Positions 12,035 to 24,600 are shown, counted from the first letter of the stretch. The stretch: DNA of 64,000 nucleotides from Naematelia aurantialba (GCA_021527695.1 JAKFAO010000009.1:186001-250000), one strand, 5' to 3'. The notes: generated by a model from the sequence alone, not told the origin. Numbers and translations: made by a program.

Positions 12035-13871
12035 TCAGAGCGGAGTGACATACTGCCGTACCTGGTCGCCGACCAGCATCTCCCCGTAATCCTTCTGAGG
12101 GCCGAAGCGGTCCTGCGCCGTCCTCACGAGGCCTGGGTCTGCACGAAGCAGGTGATCGGCCGACAAATGCCAGAACTGAGAGGCCGTCAGTTGGAATGCA
12201 AGACTCAGTCAGTGGCTCTGCCGATGACTAGCGAGCTCACGAAGGTTGACGAGATGCGAATCTGAGGGCGGTCAGGGTGCGAGATTCTCCTGCGTTCCAT
12301 TGCCTAGACGTTTGAGTACAAGCAACTTGCATGATTTTTTCGGGTCCCGACTCACTGCTAGAGTGGCTTCAGTGCATACGACTTCATGGTACCCCGCTAC
12401 GAGATTCAGCAATACTTCTACGCGGCTCTGCTTAGATCGGAGCGCCAAGATACCTTTGATGAGACCACCCGTCGCCCACTCGAGCTGTTTGCCGGCCTGA
12501 ACAAGCAGACATCCTTCTGGGATTTTCACCGCTATACGTTTGCCCGTGTTCCGCGCCCAGACATGTACTGTTGGCATCAGCCTGAGCTTTCGGAATGTCC
12601 CGATTCGAACACTCGAGGAGATCAGTACTCACGACCAGGATACCGGGATTGACCGTGTATCGTCAGAAAATTCAGATCTGTATGGAAGCCCGCAAAGATC
12701 CTGCTCGTGTCAGCCCTGCACCGACTGGCTGTTGGGAAGTCAAGGTGCTTTACCGTACTCACGTTCCGAGCTTTCCATACTGGTTGAGGTCGGTGGCGGT
12801 CGGAGCGAGAAGGTGCGATCTGCAGCATGAGCAAGTGCCTGATGCCTGCAGACACAATCACCCACCCATACCGTCCTGCTTCTGTATAGGCGCTTTTATC
12901 CAGTCCCAACCCAACAGCCAGCATCTCCGCGACGCCCTCGACCCTACAGCACGTCAGCCTCAGCGGGGTAGACTTGGCTATTGTGTCGAATAGGCGCTCA
13001 CCCTTGCTTCATCATTCCTCCCCACTCACTCAACCTGTCGTCCCAGGTTCCTTGGAAGGCTGTAGGCCTGACGTTGTCCGCCTCGAGGTAGGGAAAGTGC
13101 GACTCGTACGGCGGCTTCTCAGACATGCGGTGGAAGAACCTGTCCTCCATTACTACTTGATACTTGACCATCTACGGCATGGTGACATATGTATCTTTCA
13201 CGTGTAGGCGGTGACATATGTATATTTCACATGTGGGTGGTGGCGGTGAGATATCCATCTTTCACGTGTGGGTTGACGGAAGAGGGCTGGAACTCACCGG
13301 CACTTGGGATCAGCTCCGTGACCCGTCAGGTCAAGTGGGCGCTGCTCCGACTCTAGGGCCGAAATGATGGCCAGGCATTCTTCGTCCGAGCTGCATTTTG
13401 GCTTCTCGGTATTCTCCAGCGTCACGCCCTGCAAGAAGCGAACATGAGCACGACTCTGGTGATTCACAGAGACCACATTGCAAATCGTGCGATGAGGCCA
13501 ATCCATTCGATGTGGCCAAAACGTGCGATGAGGGCAATTGGCCCGATAAGGCCAACCGACTCGATAAAGCCATCCATCGAACGAGGCCAGCCAAGCTCGC
13601 ACAAGAAACGCGGCCGCCCGCTCAATCAACTCACGACCTGATACCCCCACTGTGGCCGCTCGTCGCCTCTGAGCACGTCTTGTCCCTGCGCAAAGTAATC
13701 CTCAAACAAGTCCAAAAACCGCGCATTCGCATCGCTCGTCGCGCGAGAGTCGCGCACAATCACCGCACCCGTAAGGACCAGCGACTCGGCGCATCGAGCA
13801 GCCTCGGCTCGGCTGGCAGGTGAATCGCCGTGGGACAGGTAGGCGTCGAGGGACACGGTCGGGATGTCCAT
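12035..13871 (-). CDS. 2-oxoglutarate/Fe(II) oxygenase, IPNS-like
   Basis: This belongs to the isopenicillin-N-synthase-like superfamily of non-haem iron oxygenases, which use 2-oxoglutarate or dioxygen to oxidise small molecules. The substrate cannot be inferred. The chosen start gives MDIPTVSLDAYLS, the typical N-terminal strand; an upstream in-frame extension looks non-coding. Exons spell, in order, LVLTGAVIVRDSRATSDANARF, RPQWGYQVV, the HxD iron ligands in FAGFHTDLNFLTIHG (12650-12620 region), VQAGKQLEWATGGLIKG and the distal ligand in YHEVV, where a plain IPNS protein has the S-T-x-H-R-V pattern. The last exons read LLRADPGLVRTAQDRFGPQK and end VRQYVTPL with a stop at 12035-12037. At least six short introns interrupt it. 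The family is well supported; individual exon ends are approximate. Confidence 0.78.
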
Positions 13872-14244
13872 CTTGGGCTGATCTCGACGACACCCACCAA
13901 CACCACGGTACGACGACAGCACGAGGGACACCAAGGTACAGTCAAGGACGCTACGGTCTCCCGGGCATCGTTGCAAAGCCCTCGTTGATCGTTCGTGCAC
14001 CTTTACAAGCTCACCAAAAGCTGTCCGAGCCAAAATCCCATCACGCGCGTACTGTGCATTTCCGGCGGAAGCATCCTGCGCCGATCCTCATGCATTCATT
14101 GAATTTCAATTGCCTTCGGTATCCATTAAAAACGAGATTCTATACCACCTCGCTGGTCCCCTTACGCCGCTCTCGTTCATGCTCACAGCCTCCTTCACGC
14201 CCAACATTATACACAAATGCTCGCGTCTAACGCAGTGCTGTACT
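13872..14244. other. Intergenic region
   Basis: This lies between the starts and ends of two reverse genes. An open frame continues upstream of the oxygenase start but shows no family resemblance, so it is treated as promoter or leader. Confidence 0.5.
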
Positions 14245-16026
14245 CTATGCTTGCGAACCCCTCAACTCCATACTCTCCCTCACCTCCTGCTGCTCAGCCT
14301 CGCTCGGCGGGTGATCAAACACCACGTCCCCGGTCGGCGCACCGGGTGCAGTCGGTTGTGTGGCTATTTCGATCGACCCAATGCCATCCGCGACTTCATC
14401 CGCGGAAGAGGACTGTGTCGCCGGGGGCGCCGGCTTGTTGGCAGTACTCTGAGCTCTGCTTTCAGCCTCAGCCGCTTCCTCCTTGTATTTCTCGGCTGCT
14501 GCGTATGCGGCCGCTGCCGTGGGACCAGCACTGGCGACTGTAGTTTCCTCCGCATCCACTCCAGTCTGTCCTGCGTTCCCCGAATCGCTGCTCGTGCTGT
14601 CACCGTTCGCCTTGATTACCTGGCCAGTTGCGATAGCACCCTCCTTTGGCACGAGTCCCTCCACGCTAGCTTTGATACCATTGCCTAACGGGGGATACCA
14701 CGTCTTCCCCTCATTGTCGATTCGTGTTCCATCCTCCGCCTACACATGTCAGGAGTACTCGGAGATGGGCCAAAATGAACGCACGATACGGCAAAAGTCG
14801 GCGATCGTCTTCCAGTATGTCGGAAAGTGATACTCGAACTTGTACTGGCCGCCAAACTCTGCATCCAGCTGCGATTCGGGTACGAGCTCCAGGAGTCTAG
14901 GGTTGAAACGAATCTGACGACCGTCAGCGGATGCTTTTCGTACCGTTATTCGACATACTTTGTCACGAGTGATAGGATCTAAGAAGGGAGAGAGGCCAGT
15001 GAAGAAAGCGTTGATCCACCAGCTGAAGAGGGCGCATCAGCAAGCAGAACAGTGGGACGTGGGCGCCCTTACGGCATGTTGACGACAAGGCCACGTCCAA
15101 GACCTACCCACTGTCAGCTATAGTGTACAAGAGCAGTGAGTAGCAGCTCACGTTCGACGTAGTGGTTTTGAAGAATGTGCAGCACTTTGCGAGCGACTGA
15201 GAGGGAGGGGTTTGACTGGGAGGTCGCCGACTTGTACTGTGAGGGTTAGTTTCTTGCCATGCCGTCTGCTTGGAGCGACTGACGTCGACCACAATGGCAA
15301 CCTGTTCTTGTCCAGGAGGCATAAAGTCGATCGCGCGTTCCCTGCAGGGGTTAGCGACCTGCGGATATGGAGCTCCATGGCCTTACAAGTTGTAAATCAC
15401 ATGCCGAATCTGCCTTGGACTCATTTCAGTGTTCTCTCGGCCTGGTCGCATGTAGATAATCGGTCGAGCGTCCATATCGAACCCAGTCACAATGCTGCAC
15501 TTGTCAGCCGCCATCTGTGAGTACGAGACGATTTGTACATTTTGCCCGACTCGGCCTCGACTCCAACGTCCCCGGGCTTGATCAGCTCCGGTTTGAACTC
15601 GCGCCTCCACTCGAGAGTCTCCCTGATACGCTTCTTGGCGTCCTCAAACTTCCACTTGGCAGCACGACAGTATCGTGGGTGACAGCCTGGATCAGCAAGG
15701 AAGCGCTTCTCCCAGGGGTGGTATGGATCCGATTCAGGGATCATCAGCGTCGACGAGTACTGTTCCTATCAGCTGGTGACACTGGGGCTGGCACGAGTGA
15801 TGCACCTCTCTCAGCTGCTCGATCTGCGATGCATCAGCTGTAGATCGCGGAGGAGTAGTACAAGACCTGCCATCTTGAGTTGCGCCTGATCATAGTTCCA
15901 CTTCTTTTTCGGGGATGCTTCCGGGGCCGGTGTGGTGAGTACTTCGGACGTGGGCGTGAGATTCACCTTGTTCACAGACGTGGACGAGGACGAGGCGGAC
16001 TTTCCAAACGACAGGATGCTGGACAT
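14245..16026 (-). CDS. Sec14-like (CRAL-TRIO) lipid transfer protein
   Basis: Sec14-family proteins exchange phosphatidylinositol and other lipids between membranes and regulate lipid metabolism. The N-terminal exon starts MSSILSFGKSASSS; later exons give the CRAL-TRIO N helix block DPGCHPRYCRAAKWKFEDAK and RIRETLEWRREFKPELI, then the lipid-binding core GFDMDARPIIYMRPGRENT, RAIDFMPPGQEQVAIVVDV, HYVERLGRGLVVNMPWWINA, FFTGLSPFLDPITRDKIRF, and LDAEFGGQYKFEYHFPTYW. A hydrophilic Ala/Glu-rich tail of about 130 residues (14680-14245) follows. The pattern is closest to the Pdr16/Pdr17 type of phosphatidylinositol transfer protein, but I cannot separate paralogues. The short space to the forward gene at 16319 suggests a shared divergent promoter, with a G run at about 16029-16046. 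Confidence 0.88.
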
Positions 16027-16318
16027 GTTGGCTGGGGGGGGGGGGTGGAATCGAGGGAGGAGGGAAGAGAGAACGAGACTGCTCCCCCGAGGAGCGAGGA
16101 TGATTTAATATCTGATCGATGGAATGAGCTGCGTCACGCGGCGATAGCACGTAACCAACAGTGACAAATCTGATCCCGACGGCCCTAGTGATAAGAGGCA
16201 CACCACCCATGACGTGGCAATTCCCCAGGTTTCGCTGCTAAACTCCCATTCCATTATGTTGCAATTCCAACAGGTCTGTCTCGCTCATTCGTTCCCTTTG
16301 ACCTGTTGCCTTCCAGCC

Positions 16319-17549
16319 ATGGCCTCCATCGAGAACCTGTCGCTCGAGGACGCACCCGAATCCGGCGTCAATGTCGAGATCCAGTCCAAGCCTGAGCGCA
16401 AGGCGCGCAAGGCGCTCGAGGGTCTCGGCCTAAAGCGCATCACCGGCATCCAGCGCGTTACCCTCCGTCGACCTAAAAACGTCCTCCTCGTCGTCGCTAA
16501 CCCTGAGGTTTACAAGAGCCCGGGCTCAGACTGCTACATTATCTTTGGCGATGTCACGCTCGAGGACCCAGCGAGCGCAGCCCAGATGAGCGCCCAGGCT
16601 CAGCTACAGGCCAGCAGCCAGGCCGCACAAAAGGCCCACTCTCAAGGCGGCTTCAAGGAGGGCGTGCCCCAGTCACTCGAGGACCTCTTGGGCGAGGGAG
16701 AGTGAGTGCTTGAGTCATGCGCTGGAACCATCGCTGATCCAGTCTGCTCTCCATCCTGACTCTTCACTCCCTTTTTGACTACCCGCTACCTCAAATGACA
16801 TCCACCACGACAATCACTTTTACCCACCGCCGACACTGCTTGTCATCGTCTTCCATTCTATCCGGCCACTGTACTCTGTCCATGTCTACCACGTTCGGAC
16901 TCACCATCTTCTCAAATTCGCTTTGTGGCTTTCTTCTTCGTCTTTCACCTCTGTCTCTTACCTCCCGCTTTCCGCTCTTCCCAAATGCCCTCCTTTTCCA
17001 CATTCTCGCCGCGTCTCACCTCCTTTGACCTCTCAGACCCGAGCATGACCCCCATCTCGGCTCCATCGACAACCCCACGCTCACTCACGCTCCGCCCGCC
17101 CACCCTGATGACCGGCCCACACCGGCTGCCGGTGGCGCCGACATCAAGATTGACGACGACGACGTCAAGCTCATGGTGGCCCAGACAGGGTGCACTGAGG
17201 AGAAGGCAAGGGAGGCCCTGAAGGCTGAGAACGGCGATTTGATCAATGCTAGTGAGTCTGCTGTTTCATCTCCTTAGTCTTCGGATATCTATCTGGGAGG
17301 CTCGAATGAACGATAGAGGGGCAAGATGTGAGCGACTCAGGAGCTTTGAGAAGAGATGGGTAGCAGTTTGGGAAGGGTATGGAGGAACTTGCGGAGCTGC
17401 TCGGCGGAAGCTTTGGCAATAGGGATGTGAAACATCGACTCGGGCCCGCAATAGATGATCGCTCTCAGACGATATTCACCTTTGACTGCTATTCACGCGG
17501 GTGCGTCCGAGCCATACTAACGAGAATAGTCATGCGTATCGACTCGTAA
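16319..17549 (+). CDS. EGD2: Nascent polypeptide-associated complex alpha
   Basis: NAC alpha pairs with the beta subunit at the ribosomal tunnel exit and shields nascent chains from mis-targeting. Exon 1 starts [11 protein letters not shown] and holds the NAC domain ([39 protein letters not shown]). It joins at GAGA/gtgagt (16701) to exon 2 beginning at ACCCGAGCAT (17036), which encodes an acidic linker and the UBA domain [36 protein letters not shown]. The last residues IMRIDS come from a tiny terminal exon: the donor after AATGCTA (17250) joins the acceptor at 17529, completing the conserved NAIM ending and stopping at 17547-17549. Without that exon the UBA domain would lack its end. The 5' leader probably also has an intron ending shortly before the start. 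Unusually for a small gene, the last intron is about 280 bases. Confidence 0.95.
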
Positions 17550-17963
17550 ACATTGCCCACCACGAATGCTAGACGAGGTAGGTCACTGCCTGGCTCGTGA
17601 GGGACTCTTGCTGACGTGCAGCAGCTGGTTGGCGTGAAAAGCGGTTGTGTGTAGCTGGGACCGCATGCAGTTGTGCAACTCTATCCTCGTTGACCCGTTG
17701 ACTGCACTGACTGTGCACTGACGGGCCCTGTGTTGATTGATGACTGCTCCTGCCTGTCTCCTCTGTTTTCTGCTGTCTTCTGTCTTCTGTCTTCCCTTCT
17801 CAGTGGGAGAAATCCACGTAAGGACTTGCCAACTCAGGTATTGTAGCTCCTCGATCAGCTAATTTGTGCGAGCGTCTCTTGGAAACAACTGAGGCCGATG
17901 GGGTAGGCATTCCTTTGTCACTCTAAGTAACTCCGGTATATAATCTTACAATTGCTATCTAGC
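17550..17963. other. Intergenic region before the 5S gene
   Basis: The region contains the NAC alpha 3' end. A CTGTCTTCTGTCTTCTGTCTT tract sits at about 17772-17792 and a TATATAAT box at 17937-17944 lies about 20-25 bases upstream of the 5S rRNA gene, where it could position RNA polymerase III. Confidence 0.5.
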
Positions 17964-18080
17964 ATCTTCGGTCATAGGATCGTGAAAACGTCGCATCCCG
18001 TCTGATCTGCGCAACTAAGCACGATACCGCCCAGTCAGTAGGAAGGTGGGGGACCACTTCCGAATCCTGGGTGCTGAAGT
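17964..18080 (+). rRNA. 5S ribosomal RNA
   Basis: About 117 bases match the universal 5S pattern: GGTCATAGGATC near the 5' end, the GAAAAC-GCATCCCGTCTGATCTGCGCA block (17983-18013) that holds the internal box A and loop regions, CCGCCCAGTCAGTAGGAAGG, GGTGGGGGACCAC, and TCCTGGGTGCTG near the 3' end. The terminal CTTC (17966-17969) pairs with GAAG (18076-18079), as helix I requires. A run of T from 18080 to 18087 is the RNA polymerase III terminator. It stands alone between protein genes rather than in an rDNA unit, as dispersed 5S genes do in some fungi. The exact mature ends may be off by one or two bases. Confidence 0.95.
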
Positions 18081-18087
18081 TTTTTTG
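18080..18087 (+). terminator. RNA polymerase III T-run terminator
   Basis: Eight T residues directly follow the 5S helix I 3' strand, the expected termination signal for this polymerase. Confidence 0.8.
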
Positions 18088-18671
18088 CTCCAGGTGACCA
18101 CTGACAGGCGACCACTACCGGTCAACGGAGCGCGACGGCGTGACACTGAAGATACTGCTGATATGGGCAGTGTTCCGGTCTGTCACCTGAGAGAGAAGTG
18201 TCGAACTCGCGAGCTGTATTCGGTTTCGATCTCATCGATGCCTTGTGACAGTGAGGACTGTGATAGAATCGACGGCGGGTTGCAGACACGGGATGGTCGA
18301 CACCACGTGCCTGGCATATCGTGAAATTCAGTTGCTGTGATCCCGCTGTGATCGGAAAGTTTGTCGAGACCCATGTGCTTTTTTTTTTTGATTTTTGGAT
18401 TGTCTAGCGAGGAATAATTCTCCTTGTCTTGCCTTGGAAATTTCAGAGAGCGGGATGGGTCAAGGCAGCGTAGAGTAGCACCCAGTACACCACGAGGTGT
18501 CCTCTCGGGGCCCAGATGGCAGCCGATAGATAGAGATGGAAGTGTGTGACCGTTTGGTCGTCTGATCACGTCCTGGTTCTGGTCGTTCAAAGAAAGACCC
18601 AGTCGAGGTTTTGTATATACGAGTAGCTGTGGAGCTGCAGCTGATAGACGACCGGCGACGTGAAGCACAAG
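18081..18671. other. Promoter region of the permease gene
   Basis: No gene is seen. A T run with a following TTTTTGG (18380-18397) stands out; the rest is mixed sequence leading to the permease start. Confidence 0.4.
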
Positions 18672-21281
18672 ATGTCTTTGGGCAGGAACCTCGAGTACGA
18701 CGACAAGGTGCTTCCTGGGTTTGCAGCGGCGGGCTACGCTCCCCAGGTATACACGTACGAGAACGATGATGCGGCGCTCCGCGAGGCCGAGGTGGCGCAG
18801 AAGCGCGGGCCGGTGTTCAGGTGGCTCAGCAAGGCGTTCGCAATGGGCGTAGAAGTGAGGGGGATCGAGCGGGTGCCAGAGGACGAGAGGGACGGCAAGC
18901 ACACGGTCGGGCTGCTGTTGCTCTGGTGGAGCGTCAACATGGTCGTCAGCACCGTGCCTATTGGCGTGAGTCGGCCTTTCTTCCCTCTCGTGACGACGAC
19001 GACGACCAGAGCGACGAAGACGACGACGGCGACGATGGCGACGATGGCGACGACGACGTGGTGCTGACGACACAACTCAGCTGCTCGCGCAAGCATACTA
19101 CTACCTGTCGTTCCAGTCGGCCATGGCGGCTATTGTGGTGTTCACAGCGATCGGTGCAGCCTGCACGGCATTCATCGCGACCCTCGGTCCTCAGACGGGT
19201 CTCCGGACCATGGTCATCTCCCGGTACTCTGTGAGCTTCTGGTCTACTTGTCTCTCAGATCCCCTCGTCTTTCAGATCCCCTCGTCTTTCAGATCCCCTT
19301 GTCTTTCAGATCCACTAGTCTTTTCAGATTCAGTTGTCTCTCAGGACTCTACCGCCTCCAGATCACAGACAGCGTCGCACGCTGACCTTTCAGGTGGGAT
19401 ACATCGGAGGTTCCATCTTCTCGGTCCTCAACATCCTCACGCAACTCGGCTTCTCCGCGACAGCCGTGATCCTCGGCGGTCAGACGCTCACCAATGTCTC
19501 GGACGGCAAGCTGCCTTTGGAAGCCAGTATCGTCATGGTCGGTCTCGTCGCCCTGCTCCTGTGCTTCTTTGGCTACGAAGGTGTGTTCCGCTTCATATTT
19601 CGTCCGCTTCATCCGTTTCATTCCCTTTGGCTCTCCATAGATCATCAGAGGCCCGCGGCTGAGCGTCGTAGCTGTGCATCAATGGGAACGGTATGCCTGG
19701 ATCCTCCTGTTTATCATTTACTGCATGATCTTCGGTCTGGCCGGAGCGCGAGGGTTCGACATCAACGCGCAGAAATCCCTGCAGGATACCGGCCTGGCCT
19801 GCGCCGGCGACTTTCTTACTTTTGGCGTGAGTGCACACGTCTGCGCTATAACGACTCTCACTCAATGACTCTCACACGATGACTCTCATACCATAACCCT
19901 CAGAATCTAACTCTCACACTCTGACCCTCACAATCACACAATCGACGCTTACTTTGGACAGGGCATCGTCTTCTCCTCATCCGCAGGCTGGGCACCCATC
20001 GCTGCCGACTTCAATTGCCGTCTGCCCGCCGACATCAGCCGCACCAAGGTCTTCATTCTCACGTGGTTCGGCCTGATGGTGCCCCTCGTCTTCCTTGAAG
20101 GGATGAGTGCGGCCCTGATGACGGTTCCCGACTATGCGGCGGCGTACGCGACAGGCGATGCAGGTGGGGTTTTGGCAGAGGTCTTTAGCCCCTGGGGCGG
20201 AGGTGGCAAGGTTCGTTCATCACCCATTTGAGCCTCGCACTCCGTCACCCATTTCTCTCCGTCATCCCCACCTCCCAATCCACCCCTCCTATTCCCCTCC
20301 TATTCCATCTCCCATTCTACGTCTCCATCTCCACCTTTCCACACTTCTCATTCACTGCCAGTATGCAATGTAGCGCTGACATGCCGCAGTTCATCCTTGT
20401 CCTCCTGTCCTTCTCAATCATCTGCAACTGTACGCCAAACACGTACTCCTGTGCGCTCTCGATCCAGGCCCTCCTGCCGCAGTTTGAAAAGGTTCCCCGC
20501 GCGCTGTGGGCCGTCCTGTCGTTCGTCATCTACAGTAAGTAATCTCGTATCCTTGTATCCTTGTATCCTTGTATCCTCATATCCTCATATCCCCATATTC
20601 TTCTATCCTCATATCGTCCTATCCGCTGTGCACAAGATTGATCAGTCTCGAAGTAACGACCCATTGCTGACTGGCGATTCTAGCTGTCGCCGCCGTCGCA
20701 GGCCGAGAGCACTTTAGCGAGATCCTCTCCAACTTTCTTTCCATCCTTGGATACTGGATCGCCTTTTTCGTGAATTTTCACTTTCTATTCCCCCTTCACC
20801 TGACTCGCCATGACCTTGTGCTAATGTGGTGTATCACCAGATCGTCGTGGTATTTGAGGAACACTACATATTCCGGCGCCACGTGATTCCTGGCGGCTAC
20901 GACCTTACAGTGTACGACTCGTTCAAGCGTCTCCCTGTTGGCGCCGCCGGAATCTTTGCATGTTGTTGCGGTGTCGCCCTGGCTGTCGTCTCGATGGCGC
21001 AGGTATGGTACATTGGTCCGCTTGGAGCCAAGTTTGGCGAGTACGGAGGCGATCTCGGGTTCGAGATGTCGTGAGTGCCCTTGCCCTTGTCCCGACTTGT
21101 CTTTCCAATCTCTGAACCCTTTCCCTCATTCTGTTCCGGTGCAGTCTCATGGTGGTAAACTGACAGCGCTCGCGTCTCAACGTCATGGAGTAGTCGCTGA
21201 TGCAAGGTCCACAGTGCGGTCGCCACAGCGATCGTGTACCCGCCGCTCCGATACCTCGAGTACAACCACTTCAAGCGATAA
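18672..21281 (+). CDS. Purine-cytosine permease (NCS1 family)
   Basis: This is a plasma-membrane nucleobase:cation symporter of the Fcy2/Fcy21 type, importing cytosine, adenine or related bases. Exon 1 begins MSLGRNLEYDD and runs to LLLLWWSVNMVVSTVPIG, the first membrane helix. Later exons spell YYYLSFQSAMAAIVVFTAIG, GPQTGLRTMVISRYS (a family hallmark), VGYIGGSIFSVLNILTQLGF, WILLFIIYCMIFGLAGARGF, SSSAGWAPIAADFNCRLPAD, FILVLLSFSIICNCTPNTYS, IVVVFEEHYIFRR and AVATAIVYPPLRYLEYNHF. There are about a dozen hydrophobic segments, as expected for NCS1, and the protein ends KR with the stop at 21279-21281. At least ten introns cut it, and three of them contain short tandem arrays. The ATG at 18672 was chosen over the in-frame codons just upstream because the family N-terminus is a short cytosolic tail. 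Substrate preference is not readable from sequence. Confidence 0.92.
19258..19333 (+). repeat. Intronic 17-base array in the permease gene
   Basis: Four tandem copies of CAGATCCCCTCGTCTTT, the last ones degenerate, fill most of the intron between MVISRYS and VGYIGG. Each copy recreates a polypyrimidine-CAG sequence resembling a 3' splice site. Confidence 0.85.
20541..20625 (+). repeat. Intronic TATCCTTG-type array in the permease gene
   Basis: About nine degenerate copies of a 9-10-base unit (GTATCCTT, ATATCCTC, CTATCCTC) make up the intron following FVIY. A similar degenerate GACTCTCAC series (about 19853-19930) occupies an earlier intron of the same gene. Confidence 0.75.
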
Positions 21282-21628
21282 GCTGCGAGTGCGAGGGACT
21301 GAGTGGGCGTGGTCAGAGCTCTCAGTCATAGTGATCTTCCGGCATGCTCGCTGCGCACCATGCATATCCTCATTATAATATCCCATATATACCGGAGCCC
21401 TGCCTGGAGATGTTTTCGCCACTGGACCTGTCGGGTAACCTGGTAGCCGAATCTGGACCACTCCTTCGATCGATTATCACGCACTCGTCGGTTGACACAT
21501 TCTATACACATTGAATCGCGGTGCAGGTTTGCTCTTGTGTTGTATTGCATCAGCGCCATAGGCCATACAGCGAGTGACAGGCCGGACAGACAGGATACGA
21601 ACAGCATACCCGCAGGATTCACGGCCCG
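21282..21628. other. Intergenic region, permease to Lon
   Basis: This is the 3' region of the permease and the promoter of the Lon gene; no further feature is seen. Confidence 0.4.
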
Positions 21629-24600
21629 ATGTCCACCCCCTTCCTCCCATCACGACTGCCGCTCCTTCCGCTCCTCCCTCCACAAGTCCTCTATCCTTAC
21701 CTGACCGTCTCTATCCCGCTCCCATCTGCCGACCTCGCCCTCGTTCTCAACTCGATCGCGGAGAATGCAAAAGATCAACGCGTCGATGAAGGTGGTGTCA
21801 CCAGTGGGTCAGAAGAGGGGGCGGGGCGAGCTGGAGCTGGGCGAATGGTCGCGGTTGTTCCTGTTGTTGAGCACGAACGAAGGATTGGGCGCTGGGCATG
21901 TGGTGCGTCCCACTTCTCTGCACGTCATCATTTCCTCCTTCCCCCTCACGTAACGCGTTCGCGTCCAGCACGCGACGCAATTCCCGATATGCTTGTTGCA
22001 CGTCATCCAAGCTCGATTGTCCTGCCATTTCGCAAACCGCAACCGGTTCACTAGCTTGCACTTGCTGACTCCCACCACCAGCCGGCACAGTCAAGCGGGT
22101 GGAAAAGTCGGACAAAGACGACATCTACCTGCTCGTCGTGGAAGGTCTGGCGCGGATCCGCCTTCCCAGATCGCTGCCACCAGTCCTATCGATCCTTCCC
22201 CCGATCCCACTCCATACCTCCACCTTCTCACTTCCGCTCCCGTTACTACAGACTCCTTCGAGCGTCGATCTACTTCCCCTCGCATCACGTCTCCTACCGA
22301 AAGAGCTGCACGAGCGATTAGGAATTATCCCTCCGACCCTGCTCGCTGATCTGCTAGTGACGGTCCTCAAGGTAGAATGGGAGCAGCGTGTCGAGCTCCT
22401 CGGCACCCCGGATGTAGAGGAGAGGTGCTACAAGGTCCGAGAAATCCTGGCAGCCATGCTCGGCCCACGCAACTCCCTTCCACCCGCGCCAACCGACCGT
22501 CAAGCAGTGATCCTCAAGTCGCGTAAAGTCAATCAACCTCCATCTCTCGCGCCACCACCGCAAAGTGCGCCGAGGGAGTCACAGATCCCAGGAGATCTTC
22601 AACCACTGCAGAGCCTCTTTGAACGACGTCATTCTGAGCTTTCCCCCGCCGCAGCCCAGGCTGTGCATCGCGAGCTCACGCGTCTTGTCAAGATTCCCGC
22701 CCAGTCCGCCGAATATGGCGTTAGCAAAACGTACATCGAGTGGATTCTGGCATTACCGTGGCGAAAGGTGTCTGTAACAAGCAAGGAGCTAGACCTGGAC
22801 GAGGCGAAGCGCAGGCTGGAAGAGGGTCATGAGGGTCTCGAGGCGGTCAAACGGCGCGTCGTAGAGTATCTTGCAGTGTACCGGTATGTATCCCAAACAA
22901 GGGTACAGCAGGATTGTTCGATGGGGCTGACAGCGGCAGCTTGAAGAAACAGCTTTTTGATGAGCTGGCAGCTAGCCAGCGAAAACTGCGAGATGACCAG
23001 GTCACGCCTACGGCAAACGGCACAATGGATGCTGGTACCGTCGACGATCTGCTCGAGCTCGTCCCTGCAGATACACGTAAGGCTATCGAAGCACCGCCCG
23101 CCATCGAGAAGGATGACGGCCCTCCAAACGATGTCTACCGTGACAAGGGCCCTATTCTACTTCTCGTGGGACCACCAGGTGTCGGCAAGACGTAAGGAAC
23201 ACGTCCATAACACACACTGACGTTATCAGTTCCATTGCGCGCTCTTTGGCCGATTCACTCGGACGCAAGTTTCACCGAATCTCCTTGGGCGGAGTGCGTG
23301 ACGAGGCAGAGATAAGGGGACACCGTAGGACGTAGGTTTTCGCTGCCTCGGCAAGACCGAGCTCAAAACCCACGATCAGATATGTCGGCGCCCTGCCTGG
23401 TGCACTGGTGCAAGGGCTTCGAAAGGTCGGAGTGTCGAATCCACTGATTCTGTTGGACGAGCTGGACAAAGGCAAGTGGAAGCGTTCTTCGTATCTGGAG
23501 GGAACCTGACAGTGGCGCAGTCGGGACGTCCAACTTTCACGGAGATCCATCAGCGGCTCTCCTCGAGACCTTGGACCCAGCTCAGAACTGGGCCTTCCAC
23601 GATCAGTGCGTTTTGCGGTTAACTTGGGAATCGATTCGCATATCTAGGCTGATATCCCCTCCCTCAGCTACCTCGGCGACGTACCTATCAATCTTTCACA
23701 GTGCATGTTTGTCGCCACTGCCAACACCGTTGACACCATCTCGCCTCCCCTCTTGGATCGTTGCGAGGTCATCGAGTGTTCTGGTTATGTTACGGATGAG
23801 AAGCTTGCCATCGCCCGGAGGTTCTTGCTCAAGAAGCAGGTCGAGGAGAACGGACTTGGGCAGGGGATGGTGGAGTTGAGTGACGAGACCTTGTTGCGTG
23901 TCATCCTCGATTACACGAGAGAGGTGAGGCAGAGGAAGCGGAATCGAGTCGGTATTGATCCCCTTAGGCTGGGGTGCGATCATTGGAGAGGGAGATTGGC
24001 AAGATTTGCCGGACCAAGGCGGTCGAGTATTCGCGGTCACGGGAACAGGGCAGCAAGGCAGATTACGTGTCTGTGGTCTCTCCAGTGGACGTGGAGAAGA
24101 TACTTGGTGTTGCCAAGTACGAGCAGGAGGTCCGTGAGGAGTTCCACCGACCAGGTGTAGTCACGTCAGTTTTCCATCTCAAGAATTTCCCGTAGTGGAG
24201 TCTGACGTTTGTGTTTGGCGTAGTGGGCTGGCGTACCAAGGGTCAGGGACAGGTGGAATTCTCCTGCTGGAGACCTCTCTGATACCCGGCGGCAAGGGGC
24301 GGTTGGTGATGACCGGCTCGCTGGGCGAGGTGATCAGCGAGTCGGCGGAGCTGGGTCTGAGCTGGGTGAAATCCAGGGCGGTCCAGCTGGGTATCACCTC
24401 TCAGGCCAATGAAGATCCACTGAAGGATGTTGATCTGCACGTAAGTTCTGTTGGCGGCGGTACATTGGATTGCGCGGCGACCGACACCGACTTGCCTGTT
24501 TCCTGAAGCTGACTGGATCGCGGAAGGCGCTGACTCTTGACAGCTCCATCTTCCCGCAGGAGCAGTCAAGAAAGACGGGCCCAGTGCCGGAGTCGCCATG

